Shown here: piece after piece, positions 16,901-24,420 of the stretch
How the letters are laid out: every line of letters begins with the position of its first letter
How positions within the stretch are numbered: position 1 is the first letter of the stretch
From: Dehalococcoidales bacterium
GTDB taxonomy: Bacteria > Chloroflexota > Dehalococcoidia > Dehalococcoidales > UBA5627
DNA length: 49,272 bases
Reading direction: 5' to 3'
NCBI GenBank assembly: GCA_028707255.1
Contig: JAQTUQ010000010.1
Span: forward strand, 1 to 49,272
Translations under genes and position numbers: made by a program
The notes under the pieces: model-generated
Database searches by the model: none
What the model was told of the DNA's origin: nothing
The model's input: the letters and a program-made list of their open reading frames with translations, nothing else

Positions 16901-18700
16901 GGGATTGATATATGCGAAATTCCCGTCGGTCTGGATAAATATAGCCTGAGGCGCATGTTCTACCAGTAAGCGGAATTGCTTTTCAGTCTGCTTTTCTTTC
17001 TCCTCGAGTTCTATTTTATGCAGAGCGAAGGCTATGTCATCGGCTAATTCCTGAAACAGTTCTATTTCTTCGTTATCCAAAATGATATCGTCGGGTGATG
17101 AGGCTGCCAGAATCCCCATTACGCGACCGGCATAATTCATAGGTGCGATAATTACCGCGCAAGTGTTGCGTTGCCCTGTATGCAGAGGACAATCGCTGCA
17201 TAATGCGGCATATTCATCTGCGGTTATTACGCCGGTTTGCTTATCCTTCAATACCCTTTCGATACAGCGTGGGAAATCCCCTTCGTACAGCCGCTTTTGT
17301 AATTGTGAAAACAAATCGCCCCACATTGCGTCTGCGGTAGCGTGTACCTTTCCCGCAGGGTCAATGGCGGCTATCCAGCATTTTGTAAAGCCGCGTGTCT
17401 CTGTCAGGTTGCGGCAGGCTGTGGAAATCAAATTCTGGCGGTCGTTTTCACGGGTAATAAGCTGATTTACATTGCGTACGGCGCTCAGAATGCGATTTAA
17501 ACCCGATATTTTTTCCTCGCTCTTTTTACGCTCGCTGACTTCCGCCGCCAGTAAATCACGGGAAACCAGCGTCTGTTTCAGATTTTGTGCCATATCCCCG
17601 ATAGCACGTGATAAATCTCCCACTTCATCGTTTACTGAAGTGGCTACCGGATAATCAAGGTTGCCGCTGCCTATTTCTTTTGTACCGTAAATCAACTTCC
17701 GTAACGGCTTTGTTATTCCCAGAGCTAAAAATACACCCAGTATACCGGACAGGATAATCCCGGCAGTAATGAAAATGACAGCATTTTGTGTCAAGGTATT
17801 TATTACCGATAAAGCGGTGGCGCTGGGTGTGATGACAACAATACCCAACGGGAAATCAGGCATAGTGGCAAATCCGGTTAAAATAAGTTCACCGCTGCTG
17901 CTGGTGGTTTCCATAACATCGCTGTTACCGGACATCAAGAGATTGATTGCCTCGTTGTCTCTTGTTACGGGTGTCATTACTCTTTGAGGGTCGGTATTTC
18001 CAATTATAATCCCTTCGTTACGTAAATCTATTATCCCTACACGGGTATCCTTTCCATAATCTATATTTACAATTGAATCTGATAATTTATTTAAAGAAAT
18101 ACCGCAGGTCAGAACTCCTTTTATCTGACCCTGTTCATTAAAAATTGGAACGGTATATGGAAGTATCGGGTTACCGGTTGCGCGTGATATTAGAGGAATG
18201 CCCAGGTAGGGTTGTTTAATTGTAATTACCTGCTGAAACCATTCACGATCGGCAAACGATTGTCCTATAGTATCTGATTCTGCATTATAGAAACTTCTTT
18301 GTATCCCGGTAATATCGTATATGCCGGCGCTGTCTAGTTTGCTCTGGATTTGCACGAACTCCGCCAATGTTTGTTGCAGTTGCTCGGGAGTATCGTTAAT
18401 TACTGCCTGGCGCACATCCGGACGGTTGGCAAAAACCCGCATATGCGCCTCGATAGTTTCGATATAAGAAAATGCGAATTCACTAGCAAGCTTGGCTTGA
18501 GCAAGATTGGTGTAAAGGGATTCCTGGCGTATAGAATCGCGGCTCATCTGGATAAGAGTGAAACTGCCTGCAATACCGGATACCAGCACCAGACAGAGGA
18601 TTAAAACAGCCGTCCTCAGGGTTATGGAACGTCGACGATTTTTAAACAAGCTGACAGGATTACGCCGCGGTTTATCCCCTTTTTTATTTGATGTATTCAT
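13982..18700 (-). CDS. Hybrid sensor histidine kinase: Cache, HAMP, GAF, multiple PAS, HisKA, HATPase, receiver
   Basis: The protein has 1572 residues from the ATG at 18700, chosen over an upstream ATG because GGAGG stands 9 nt before it. Order, approximately: membrane helix 30-50, extracellular double-Cache domain 55-300, second helix 305-325, HAMP 327-380, GAF 415-555, five PAS/PAC domains 565-1205, HisKA with the phosphorylated His in GIAHEINNPL, HATPase with GTGLGLSLS, and a C-terminal receiver with DMKMPG (Asp near 1502) and a KP motif. It senses something outside the cell and at least several cytoplasmic cues, and phosphorelays to its own receiver. No output regulator is adjacent, so the partner is unknown. 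Confidence 0.93.
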   Translation of the reverse strand: MNTSNKKGDKPRRNPVSLFKNRRRSITLRTAVLILCLVLVSGIAGSFTLIQMSRDSIRQESLYTNLAQAKLASEFAFSYIETIEAHMRVFANRPDVRQAVINDTPEQLQQTLAEFVQIQSKLDSAGIYDITGIQRSFYNAESDTIGQSFADREWFQQVITIKQPYLGIPLISRATGNPILPYTVPIFNEQGQIKGVLTCGISLNKLSDSIVNIDYGKDTRVGIIDLRNEGIIIGNTDPQRVMTPVTRDNEAINLLMSGNSDVMETTSSSGELILTGFATMPDFPLGIVVITPSATALSVINTLTQNAVIFITAGIILSGILGVFLALGITKPLRKLIYGTKEIGSGNLDYPVATSVNDEVGDLSRAIGDMAQNLKQTLVSRDLLAAEVSERKKSEEKISGLNRILSAVRNVNQLITRENDRQNLISTACRNLTETRGFTKCWIAAIDPAGKVHATADAMWGDLFSQLQKRLYEGDFPRCIERVLKDKQTGVITADEYAALCSDCPLHTGQRNTCAVIIAPMNYAGRVMGILAASSPDDIILDNEEIELFQELADDIAFALHKIELEEKEKQTEKQFRLLVEHAPQAIFIQTDGNFAYINPAGIELFGAQDEKQIVGHPVIERVHPDFRETMLERIYQLNNEGQLVKSLEEKMLCIDGSIIDVEISATPFFYNNSHGALVFIRDVTERKKLESSLRESEARFRKMFEASGVIMFLVDPASGAIVDVNPAAVKFYGYAYEQFIKMNINQINTLTPDEIKEAMEKATTNRHNRFVFPHRLADGSIRTVEVHSHQADIAGHKYLYSIIYDITERKLAEKALEEEVARRAILFEQMPVGVVIVDPSTARILECNTIAHQQLGYSHEEFTNLTVMDIEANEKPAEVLSHIELILQEGEANFETLQRTKQGEIRNIHVTAKPVYLSGKTIYQCIWQDITERKRIEESLNKQQELLTRVAEYVPGVVYQYRLYPDGRSCFPYSSPGMMDIYAVTPEEVREDATPVFKRLHPDDYDYIVSTIQESARTLQDYHSEFRVILPELGVRWRICNAKPERLEDGSTLWYGTIQDSTERKLAEEALEKAAAEWRNTFDSITDMISIIDDKHRLIRVNKRFADAFGSTPQALSGRQCYEMVHGLKRPLAKCPHMKAVNSLKTETVEYYEDSLGIYVEETASPIMDAQGKCTGAIHIIKDITARKQAEMEQQALRDKMEVSSRLASVGEMAAGIAHEINNPLTGVIGFSQLLLNEDLPPDVKDSIKLINDGSIRVRDIVRRMLTFARQVKPQKAKVNIHELIDNTLEFRRYILNTANIEVIRKYDNNLPWITVDPGQLQQVFMNLVVNAENSMKKAHDRGTLIITTAKDANHIIISFKDDGLGMSKQLLSRIFHPFFTTKGPDEGTGLGLSLSRSIILEHGGSIEAQSEAGKGADFIIKLPVTSLPEEPKPQPEEENTKETASTRKASVLVIDDEATIRTFIRRILEKNGHTVTELDRPVKDNLENLFAAKFDIILLDMKMPGMSGKEFYTAIKKEYPDMARRTIFITGDTSDSTTVKFFKENNLLYIEKPFDQSTLINKINELLKKE

Positions 18701-18956
18701 ACCTTTCAGCCTCCGGCATTGCTGCGGTGTCAAGGTGCTTTTATCGTTTTTAAATAAGTCAATGGCTGTGTGTTCAGTTTAACGGAAAAATTACTGCCTG
18801 TAAATAGATTTTTAATACTATTTAGTTATATTCTTAGTAATTAATATAATTGAAAATTTACAGTAAAAATAAAGATACCTATGTTGATTGCTTTAGTTTT
18901 TATCTTGCGCTAGAATTTGCTTTGCAGCCACGTAACAATAAAAGGAGTGAAACCCA

Positions 18957-19406
18957 ATGAAAGCCTTAATCCAGCGGGTAACATCGGCAAGAGTAAGTGT
19001 CTCCGGCGAAGAAGTCGGCAGAATCGGCAATGGTCTTGTAGTCCTGGTCGGCGTGGCGGCAGGGGATACTTTAAAGGATGTGGAATACCTGGTGCAGAAA
19101 AATATCGGACTGCGCATCTTTGCCGATGAATCGGGCAAGTTTAATCTCTCCGTCCTCGATATCAAAGGCGAATTATTGCTGGTCAGTCAGTTCACTTTGA
19201 TTGCCGATACTAAAAAAGGGAAAAGGCCGAGCTTTACCGGCGCGGCGCCTCCCGAAGAAGCGGAGCGTCTTTTCAACGAATTCGTCAAACAATCAAAAGC
19301 CAGCGGTTTGAAAGTGGAAACCGGCAGGTTTCAGCAATATATGCAGGTGGAAATCCACAACGACGGGCCGGTGACTATCATGCTTGATAGCAGGGAGAAG
19401 ATTTAA
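18957..19406 (+). CDS. dtd: D-aminoacyl-tRNA deacylase
   Basis: The 149-residue protein hydrolyses D-amino acids mis-attached to tRNA. It has the two family signatures, SQFTL (about 78-82) and the Gly-cisPro motif in NDGPVTIMLDS (about 134-144). Length is normal. A GGAG Shine-Dalgarno lies before the ATG. It is a single-gene unit ahead of a repeat element. Confidence 0.95.
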   Translation: MKALIQRVTSARVSVSGEEVGRIGNGLVVLVGVAAGDTLKDVEYLVQKNIGLRIFADESGKFNLSVLDIKGELLLVSQFTLIADTKKGKRPSFTGAAPPEEAERLFNEFVKQSKASGLKVETGRFQQYMQVEIHNDGPVTIMLDSREKI

Positions 19407-19567
19407 ACCTCACCCCTTTAATTCCCCTCTCCGTCCACGGAGCGACAAAAACCTCATCCCCCTGTCCCCCTTCTCCGAAATCAGAGAAGGGGGAATGTTT
19501 TTTCTCTCCCTCTCTGCGTGCGGAGAGGGAGCCGGAGGGTGAGGTTTTTAAATCCGGAGGGTGAGGT
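19406..19567. repeat. Two nested inverted-repeat elements between dtd and the Fur gene
   Basis: A partial copy begins AACCTCACCCC and contains CCCCTCTCCGTCCACGGAG. A second unit follows, with CCCCCTTCTCCG...GAGAAGGGGG and CTCCCTCTCTGCGTGCGGAGAGGGAG, ending in two GGGTGAGGT ends. It seems that one copy was inserted into, or recombined with, another. Confidence 0.75.
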
Positions 19568-19604
19568 CTTCACCACCGTTAATAAAATATGCAGCTGCAA
19601 TCTC

Positions 19605-19633
19605 TTGCATCTATAATTATGCAGTGCTATAAT
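19605..19633 (+). promoter_or_regulatory. Leaderless promoter and dyad of the Fur-family gene
   Basis: TTGCAT, 17 bp and TATAAT end seven bases before position 19640, while the ATG is at 19641, so the mRNA should start at or one base before the start codon. The dyad TGCAT-N8-ATGCA (19606-19623) overlaps the -35 and spacer and is a candidate autoregulatory operator. Confidence 0.65.
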
Positions 19634-19640
19634 CTTTGCA

Positions 19641-20060
19641 ATGGCTAAATCAGGTGAAATACTCGGCAAACTTACCGCGCAGGGTTATCGTATAACCCCT
19701 CAACGCATAATGATTCTCGATGCAGTCGAGAATGCCGACGACCACATCAGCGCCGAAGAGATATTCACCCTGGTTTGTCTCCAATACCCCAATGTCAATA
19801 TTTCCACTGTTTACCGTACGCTTGAGCTTTTAAAACAGCTGGAACTGGTGACGGAGACCGATTTCGGCGACGGCCGGGTACGTTATCACAGTATAAAAAA
19901 AGGACATCATCACCACCTTGTCTGCCAGAAGTGTGGCGGGATTATCGATATGGAAGAATCAGTTTTCACCCCCTTGAGAGAATCCCTTTTAAAGCAGTAC
20001 GGCTTCGATGCCGATATTCACCACCTGGCAATATTCGGTACCTGTAAAAAGTGCAGGTAA
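19641..20060 (+). CDS. Fur-family metal- or peroxide-responsive repressor
   Basis: The 139-residue protein has the Fur winged helix (GYRITPQR; NISTVYRTLELL as the recognition helix) and a dimer domain with two CxxC pairs (Cys95/Cys98 and Cys135/Cys138) that form a structural zinc site. Histidines 83, 89-92 and 127-128 can bind the regulatory metal. The gene lies just before the CbiMNQO transporter, so it may sense cobalt or nickel (Nur-like), but a PerR or Zur role cannot be ruled out. It has no Shine-Dalgarno and appears leaderless. Confidence 0.9.
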   Translation: MAKSGEILGKLTAQGYRITPQRIMILDAVENADDHISAEEIFTLVCLQYPNVNISTVYRTLELLKQLELVTETDFGDGRVRYHSIKKGHHHHLVCQKCGGIIDMEESVFTPLRESLLKQYGFDADIHHLAIFGTCKKCR

Positions 20061-20079
20061 AAATTTTTTAATTATATGA

Positions 20080-20093
20080 TGCAATAAATTGCA
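20080..20093 (+). promoter_or_regulatory. Candidate Fur-family operator before cbiM
   Basis: The dyad TGCAA-TAAA-TTGCA lies between the Fur gene and cbiM. It shares the TGCA half-site with the dyad in the Fur promoter, which suggests one regulator for both. Inference only. Confidence 0.4.
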
Positions 20094-20124
20094 AATGCTA
20101 TGGATAGCAAGGAGGGGTTGTTCC

Positions 20125-20763
20125 ATGCACATACCGGATGGGTTTTTAAGCACGGCAACGGTAGCAACCACGTACGTCATCTCCGCCGGTGGTATCGGCA
20201 ATGCGGTCAGGCTGGCCAACAAGAATCTGGGGGAAAAACATATTCCGATGATGGGGATACTGGCGGCTTTTATCTTTGCCGCGCAGATGCTGAATTTCCC
20301 GGTAGCCGGTGGTACCTCGGGGCATTTTTTGGGAGCGGCGCTGGTGGCGATTTTACTGGGACCCTGGGCGGCGGTGCTGATAATGGCGGTGGTATTGACA
20401 GGGCAGTGTTTCATCTTTCAGGATGGCGGCATCCTGGCGCTGGGAGCCAACATCTTTAATATGGGTATCGTCGGCGGCTTTAGCGCATATTATATCTATA
20501 AAGGGTTGAGCGCCGTATTGGGCGACAGCAACCGTTCCAAACTGATATCAGGGTTTGCAGCGTCCTGGGCATCCGTTCTGCTGGCTTCGATTGCCTGCGC
20601 TATTGAACTGGCAGTTTCCGGTACATCGCCGTTATCGGTTGCCTTACCGGCGATGGCGGGAGTTCATGCCATTATCGGTGTCGGTGAAGGCTTGATTACC
20701 GTGGCTGTCGTCAGTCTGGTTATGGCTACCAGGTCGGACCTGTTGAAACTTCAGAGGATATAG
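20125..20763 (+). CDS. cbiM: ECF-type cobalt/nickel transporter, substrate-binding membrane subunit CbiM
   Basis: The start was set at 20125, where AAGGAGGGG precedes ATG and the protein begins MHIPDGFLS, the conserved CbiM/NikM N terminus in which the amino group and His2 bind the metal. The 212-residue protein has about six or seven membrane helices and the conserved GGTSGHFLGAAL and FQDGG segments with metal-ligand histidine. It works with the CbiN-like protein, CbiQ and CbiO encoded next. Whether the metal is cobalt or nickel cannot be told; a cobalamin riboswitch was not found upstream. Confidence 0.93.
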   Translation: MHIPDGFLSTATVATTYVISAGGIGNAVRLANKNLGEKHIPMMGILAAFIFAAQMLNFPVAGGTSGHFLGAALVAILLGPWAAVLIMAVVLTGQCFIFQDGGILALGANIFNMGIVGGFSAYYIYKGLSAVLGDSNRSKLISGFAASWASVLLASIACAIELAVSGTSPLSVALPAMAGVHAIIGVGEGLITVAVVSLVMATRSDLLKLQRI

Positions 20764-20778
20764 AGGAGTAAAATAAAG

Positions 20779-21075
20779 ATGAATTATAAGAAATGGTGGT
20801 TAATAGCGCTGGGCTTCTGTTTGGTTGTCGCTACCATATCTCCGCTGGCTTCCTCCTCTCCCGACGGGTTGGAGAAAGTAGCCGAGGATAAGGGTTTTAT
20901 AGATGTTGCACAGGGTTCTCCCTTTGAAATAATTGCCGATTATGTATTTCCGGGGATAGAAAACGAGGCATTTGCCACTATTCTTGCCGGCTGGATAGGA
21001 GTCCTTTTAATGTTCGGCATCGCTTACGGCATTGCCTGGCTGGTGCAATCGAGAAAGAACAAGGCTGCGGTATAA
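20779..21075 (+). CDS. CbiN-like PDGLE-domain subunit of the cobalt/nickel transporter
   Basis: The 98-residue protein has a membrane helix at each end (about 7-27 and 70-90) with an extracytoplasmic loop carrying SSPDGLEKVAEDKGF, the PDGLE signature of CbiN/NikN-type accessory subunits. It follows cbiM by 15 nt with a GAGGAG Shine-Dalgarno. Confidence 0.87.
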   Translation: MNYKKWWLIALGFCLVVATISPLASSSPDGLEKVAEDKGFIDVAQGSPFEIIADYVFPGIENEAFATILAGWIGVLLMFGIAYGIAWLVQSRKNKAAV

Positions 21076-21162
21076 AAATTTAAAATAAGAGGGAGTGAAG
21101 GTTACTGTTCTTAAAACGCTTCCTGACATATCGGCACCAATGGCAGGTGTAAAACTCTGACC

Positions 21163-21335
21163 GTCATGCTGGAGTCCCGACCGGTCGGGACGAAGCATCT
21201 TGGGAAGTGAGGGATTGGATTATTCTCGACCTCACCCTCCAGCTCCCTCTCCGTAAACAGAGAGGGAGAGCTAAAAATGTTGTCATCGTATCCCCTCTCC
21301 GCTGGCGGAGAGGGGAATATAAGGGGTGAGGTTTA
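21163..21335. repeat. Two repeat units inserted inside the cbiMNQO operon
   Basis: The 278-bp gap between the CbiN-like gene and cbiQ contains a GTCATGCTGGAGTCCCGAC...GTCGGGACGAAGCATCT unit (21163-21200) and a full inverted-repeat element bounded by ACCTCACCC and GGGTGAGGT (21230-21335) with two hairpins. cbiQ may be transcribed through them or from a separate promoter. Confidence 0.82.
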
Positions 21336-21353
21336 TATTACGGATAACATATT

Positions 21354-22136
21354 ATGAAACACAGTTTTCTGGATAAATACAGCGATAAAGATAGCTTAAT
21401 ACACCGGCTCGACCCGCGCACGAAGCTGGTGGCTGCTCTTGTCTTTATAGCGCTGGTGGTATTACTACCACATGCAAGCTGGCTTACTTACAGCTTATAT
21501 TTCACGGTTGTCGCTGCCCTGATTATCATTTCGCGTGTACCTGTTACCTATATCTTCCTCCGTTCCCTGGTTATCGTTCCCTTTGTGCTGATGGTGGCGC
21601 TCTTTATTCCTTTCTTTAAAGAGGGGGTGGAGGCATTCAGTTTTAATATCTTTTCATGGCATCTTTCCGTTACATATGAAGGATTGGAAACACTGGGCAG
21701 CGTTATGGCGAAAGCCTGGCTTTCCATCCTTTTCCTCATCGTTTTAACCTCGACCACCACTTTTTCCAATATCCTCAAGGCGCTGGAGAGTCTGAAAATC
21801 CCCCGTGTGCTGGTAATGATTATGTCCTTCATGTACCGTTACATCTTCGTGCTGACGGACGAGGTTATGAGGATGAAGCAGGCGCGTGACAGCCGCAACT
21901 TCGGCAGCGGCGGCAAACGTTTATGGCAGATAAAAACCGTCGGCAATATGATAGGCACGCTGTTTATCAGGAGCTATGAGCGCGGCGAACGGGTATATGC
22001 CTCGATGGTAGCGCGCGGTTTCGATGGGCACAGCCGTACCCTCGACCGCCTCTGTTTCAAACCCGCGGATGTCTATTTTGTTATAGCTTTGGGGACGAGC
22101 CTTACTTTAATCACTTTGCTGAACCTGCTATATTAA
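21354..22136 (+). CDS. cbiQ: ECF transporter T component CbiQ
   Basis: The 260-residue membrane protein is the transmembrane energy-coupling subunit. It has the start HSFLDKYSDKDSLIHRLDPRTKL typical of CbiQ (the DPRTKL motif at about 21-26) and the cytoplasmic Ala-Arg-Gly coupling motif in MVARGFDG. It precedes cbiO by 11 nt. A clear Shine-Dalgarno is lacking. Confidence 0.93.
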   Translation: MKHSFLDKYSDKDSLIHRLDPRTKLVAALVFIALVVLLPHASWLTYSLYFTVVAALIIISRVPVTYIFLRSLVIVPFVLMVALFIPFFKEGVEAFSFNIFSWHLSVTYEGLETLGSVMAKAWLSILFLIVLTSTTTFSNILKALESLKIPRVLVMIMSFMYRYIFVLTDEVMRMKQARDSRNFGSGGKRLWQIKTVGNMIGTLFIRSYERGERVYASMVARGFDGHSRTLDRLCFKPADVYFVIALGTSLTLITLLNLLY

Positions 22137-22147
22137 AATAGAGAAAA

Positions 22148-22873
22148 TTGATGGAAGAATTATTACGCGTAGAAAATCTTTCCTATGCCTATCCCGACGG
22201 GCAACAGGCGTTAAAAGATATCAATCTTACAGTATATAAAGGGGATTCCCTGGCATTGGTGGGGCCTAACGGTGCCGGTAAATCCACCCTGATTCTGCAT
22301 TTCAACGGCATTATCAGAGGTGACGGAAACGTCTCTTTTCTGGGGCAGCCGATAGATGATAAAAATCTGAAGCAGGTGCGCAGCCGGGTGGGGCTGGTAT
22401 TCCAGAATCCCGACGACCAGTTGTTTTCGCCGACCGTTTTCGATGATGTCGCCTTCGGTCCCATCAATATGGGTTATGATGAGGCGCAGGTGAACGATGC
22501 GGTTACAAAAGCGCTGGAACTGGTGGGAATGTCCGGTTTTGAAAAACGTTCTCCGCATCATTTAAGCATCGGGGAGAAAAAGCGCATTGCCATCGCTACC
22601 GTTCTTTCGATGTCTCCCGATTTACTGGTAATCGACGAACCGTCGTCCAGCCTCGATCCGAAAGGGAAATGGGATTTTATCGATTTTTTAAAGCATCTGT
22701 CATGGACAAAAATAATCGTTTCTCACGATTTGGAACTGGTGGAATCGCTCTGTAAGCGCATTGTTGTTATGCAGAAGGGGAGCATTGTGGCTGACGGGCT
22801 TACCGCAGATATACTATCCGATAAAAAATTGCTGGTTAAGTACGGGCTGGCACGCCCCGAAAGACAGCTCTGA
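22148..22873 (+). CDS. cbiO: ECF transporter ATP-binding subunit CbiO
   Basis: The 241-residue ABC ATPase has Walker A GPNGAGKST (about 38-46), the Q-loop FQNPDDQLFSPTV characteristic of ECF ATPases, the signature LSIGEKKR, and Walker B LLVIDEPSS. Length and order match CbiO. Its stop codon abuts that of the convergent MFS gene with no spacer. Confidence 0.94.
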   Translation: MMEELLRVENLSYAYPDGQQALKDINLTVYKGDSLALVGPNGAGKSTLILHFNGIIRGDGNVSFLGQPIDDKNLKQVRSRVGLVFQNPDDQLFSPTVFDDVAFGPINMGYDEAQVNDAVTKALELVGMSGFEKRSPHHLSIGEKKRIAIATVLSMSPDLLVIDEPSSSLDPKGKWDFIDFLKHLSWTKIIVSHDLELVESLCKRIVVMQKGSIVADGLTADILSDKKLLVKYGLARPERQL

Positions 22874-24073
22874 TTATTTCCTGCCTTTTACCACGCGTAA
22901 CAGTACCAGTGAGAGGATAAATACCGTAACACCGAGACATGAACAAGTAATAAAAGCCGGCATATAACTGCCTGCCATGTCATAGATACCGCCTGCAAAC
23001 AGGGGGCCGAGAGCTCCGCCGAGAGTGCCGAAAAAGAGTACCACTCCCAAAACGCTGCCGATATATTTGGTTCCGAACATTTCGACGCTGACTATCATTT
23101 GCAGTGTATGCATGGCTCCCGTTACACCCAGTATTATAGCGAACAGAAACAGCAACCCGGTGCTTACCGTAAAAGGAAGCAGCAGCAGGCTTAACATAGC
23201 CGCTATCAGACTGAAAAAGAGTACCCTGACGCCTCCCAATTTATCTACCACGAAGGCGGCAACCAGTTGAGCCGCCAGAGAAACGACAATGAAAACGGAT
23301 AAAGCCGAAGCTGCCGTAATCGGGGTTATGCCGATGTCCCTGGCATAAGGCACCAGGTGAACCAGGATCGTCATGATATAGAAATTATGCAGCAGCAGTA
23401 TTATGCCGAATATCCAGAACCTGGCTGTTTTTGCCGACTGCCTGAGAGTTAACCCCTCGGCTGCGATTGCCGGCTTTTCCGTCGCTATATCATGATGCGT
23501 CTCTATTTGCGTGGGGCTTAGCTTGAGGAACTGGGCGGGTATTATAATGCCGGCAAACGCTACGATACCCATTATTCTGAATGCCTGCTGCCAGTCGAAG
23601 GAGTTTATCATCCATTGAGCAAGTACCGGCCATATTGCTCCTCCCAGCGCCATACCGATGATGCCGAGGGAAATAGCCAGCCCTCTCTTTGTGTTAAACC
23701 ACCTCGGGATTGTCGAGCTTACCGGAACGATACAGCAACTCATGGCAACCGCGCCAAGCACTCCCCACAGCAGATAGACCTGCCATAGGGCGTTTACTTC
23801 AGCCATGCAGAGCATGACGATACCTGTGAGTATCCCCGTAATGGTAACCAGTAAACGCGGTCCGTACCTGTCGGTCAGTTTACCGGTAACGATTGCAAAA
23901 AGCCCTCCCAGGAAGGTACATATCGAGAATGCGGCCGATAAAGCTCCGCGCTCCCATTGGAACTGGTTGGCAAGTGGTTCGAGGAAGATGCTGAAAGTGC
24001 CGGTCAGGGTGCCCAGCGCGACGAGGATAATAAGAGAGCAGGTAACTATTATCCAGCCATAACTGATTTTCAC
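22874..24073 (-). CDS. Major facilitator superfamily transporter, OFA/monocarboxylate-like
   Basis: The 399-residue protein has about twelve membrane helices with two six-helix halves. The first cytoplasmic loop carries GKLTDRYGPR, the MFS motif A, repeated more weakly as VVDKLGGVR in the second half. The N terminus YGWIIV resembles oxalate/formate and monocarboxylate carriers. The start codon is GTG with an AGGAG some way upstream, and a promoter lies at 24114-24141. The substrate is unknown. Confidence 0.86.
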   Translation of the reverse strand: MKISYGWIIVTCSLIILVALGTLTGTFSIFLEPLANQFQWERGALSAAFSICTFLGGLFAIVTGKLTDRYGPRLLVTITGILTGIVMLCMAEVNALWQVYLLWGVLGAVAMSCCIVPVSSTIPRWFNTKRGLAISLGIIGMALGGAIWPVLAQWMINSFDWQQAFRIMGIVAFAGIIIPAQFLKLSPTQIETHHDIATEKPAIAAEGLTLRQSAKTARFWIFGIILLLHNFYIMTILVHLVPYARDIGITPITAASALSVFIVVSLAAQLVAAFVVDKLGGVRVLFFSLIAAMLSLLLLPFTVSTGLLFLFAIILGVTGAMHTLQMIVSVEMFGTKYIGSVLGVVLFFGTLGGALGPLFAGGIYDMAGSYMPAFITCSCLGVTVFILSLVLLRVVKGRK

Positions 24074-24113
24074 TACCCGGTACCTGCTCCTGTTATTAAA
24101 TTATTATTAATGT

Positions 24114-24141
24114 ATTATAACACGGTTTTATAAAATAACAA
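24114..24141 (-). promoter_or_regulatory. Promoter of the MFS gene
   Basis: On the minus strand TTGTTA, 16 bp and TATAAT precede the gene by about 40 bp. Confidence 0.5.
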
Positions 24142-24154
24142 TATTGTAATGCGG

Positions 24155-24358
24155 CTAGTCCTTTGTAGCCGCCCAAACAAGCGCCACTACCCAGCCGATG
24201 AATGTCCAGCCGAGGAAAAAATTGAGCAGAAAAATAGCCAGTGCATTGCGTTTTTTCCTGACCACGGCAACTATGGTCGGTAAAAAATATACTGCCAGGC
24301 TGATAACAAAGAGTATTATTCCGATAAGGCTGCTGAAAAAGAATTGAAAAACTTCCAT
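24155..24358 (-). CDS. Small membrane protein of the superinfection-immunity (Imm) family
   Basis: The 67-residue protein has two membrane helices and the family pattern YFLPTIVAVVRKKRN followed by NFFLGWTFIGWVVALVWA. The family is named after phage T4 Imm, which blocks DNA entry of a second phage, but most bacterial members are uncharacterised and are common in chromosomes. It has a strong AAGGAG Shine-Dalgarno. It lies just downstream of comEC, a DNA-uptake gene; no functional link is shown. Confidence 0.8.
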   Translation of the reverse strand: MEVFQFFFSSLIGIILFVISLAVYFLPTIVAVVRKKRNALAIFLLNFFLGWTFIGWVVALVWAATKD

Positions 24359-24420
24359 TTTAACTCCTTAAAGACACGAACGCCTGTAGTTTTTCGTAGT
24401 TTATCAGCAATTAGAGATTT

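Noticed and set aside
20061-20124. Cobalamin riboswitch upstream of cbiM
   Set aside because: The gap is too short and lacks the conserved B12-box; only the TGCA dyad is seen.
24155-24358. Prophage remnant suggested by the Imm-like protein
   Set aside because: No integrase, structural or replication phage genes lie nearby; Imm-family proteins are common in bacterial chromosomes.
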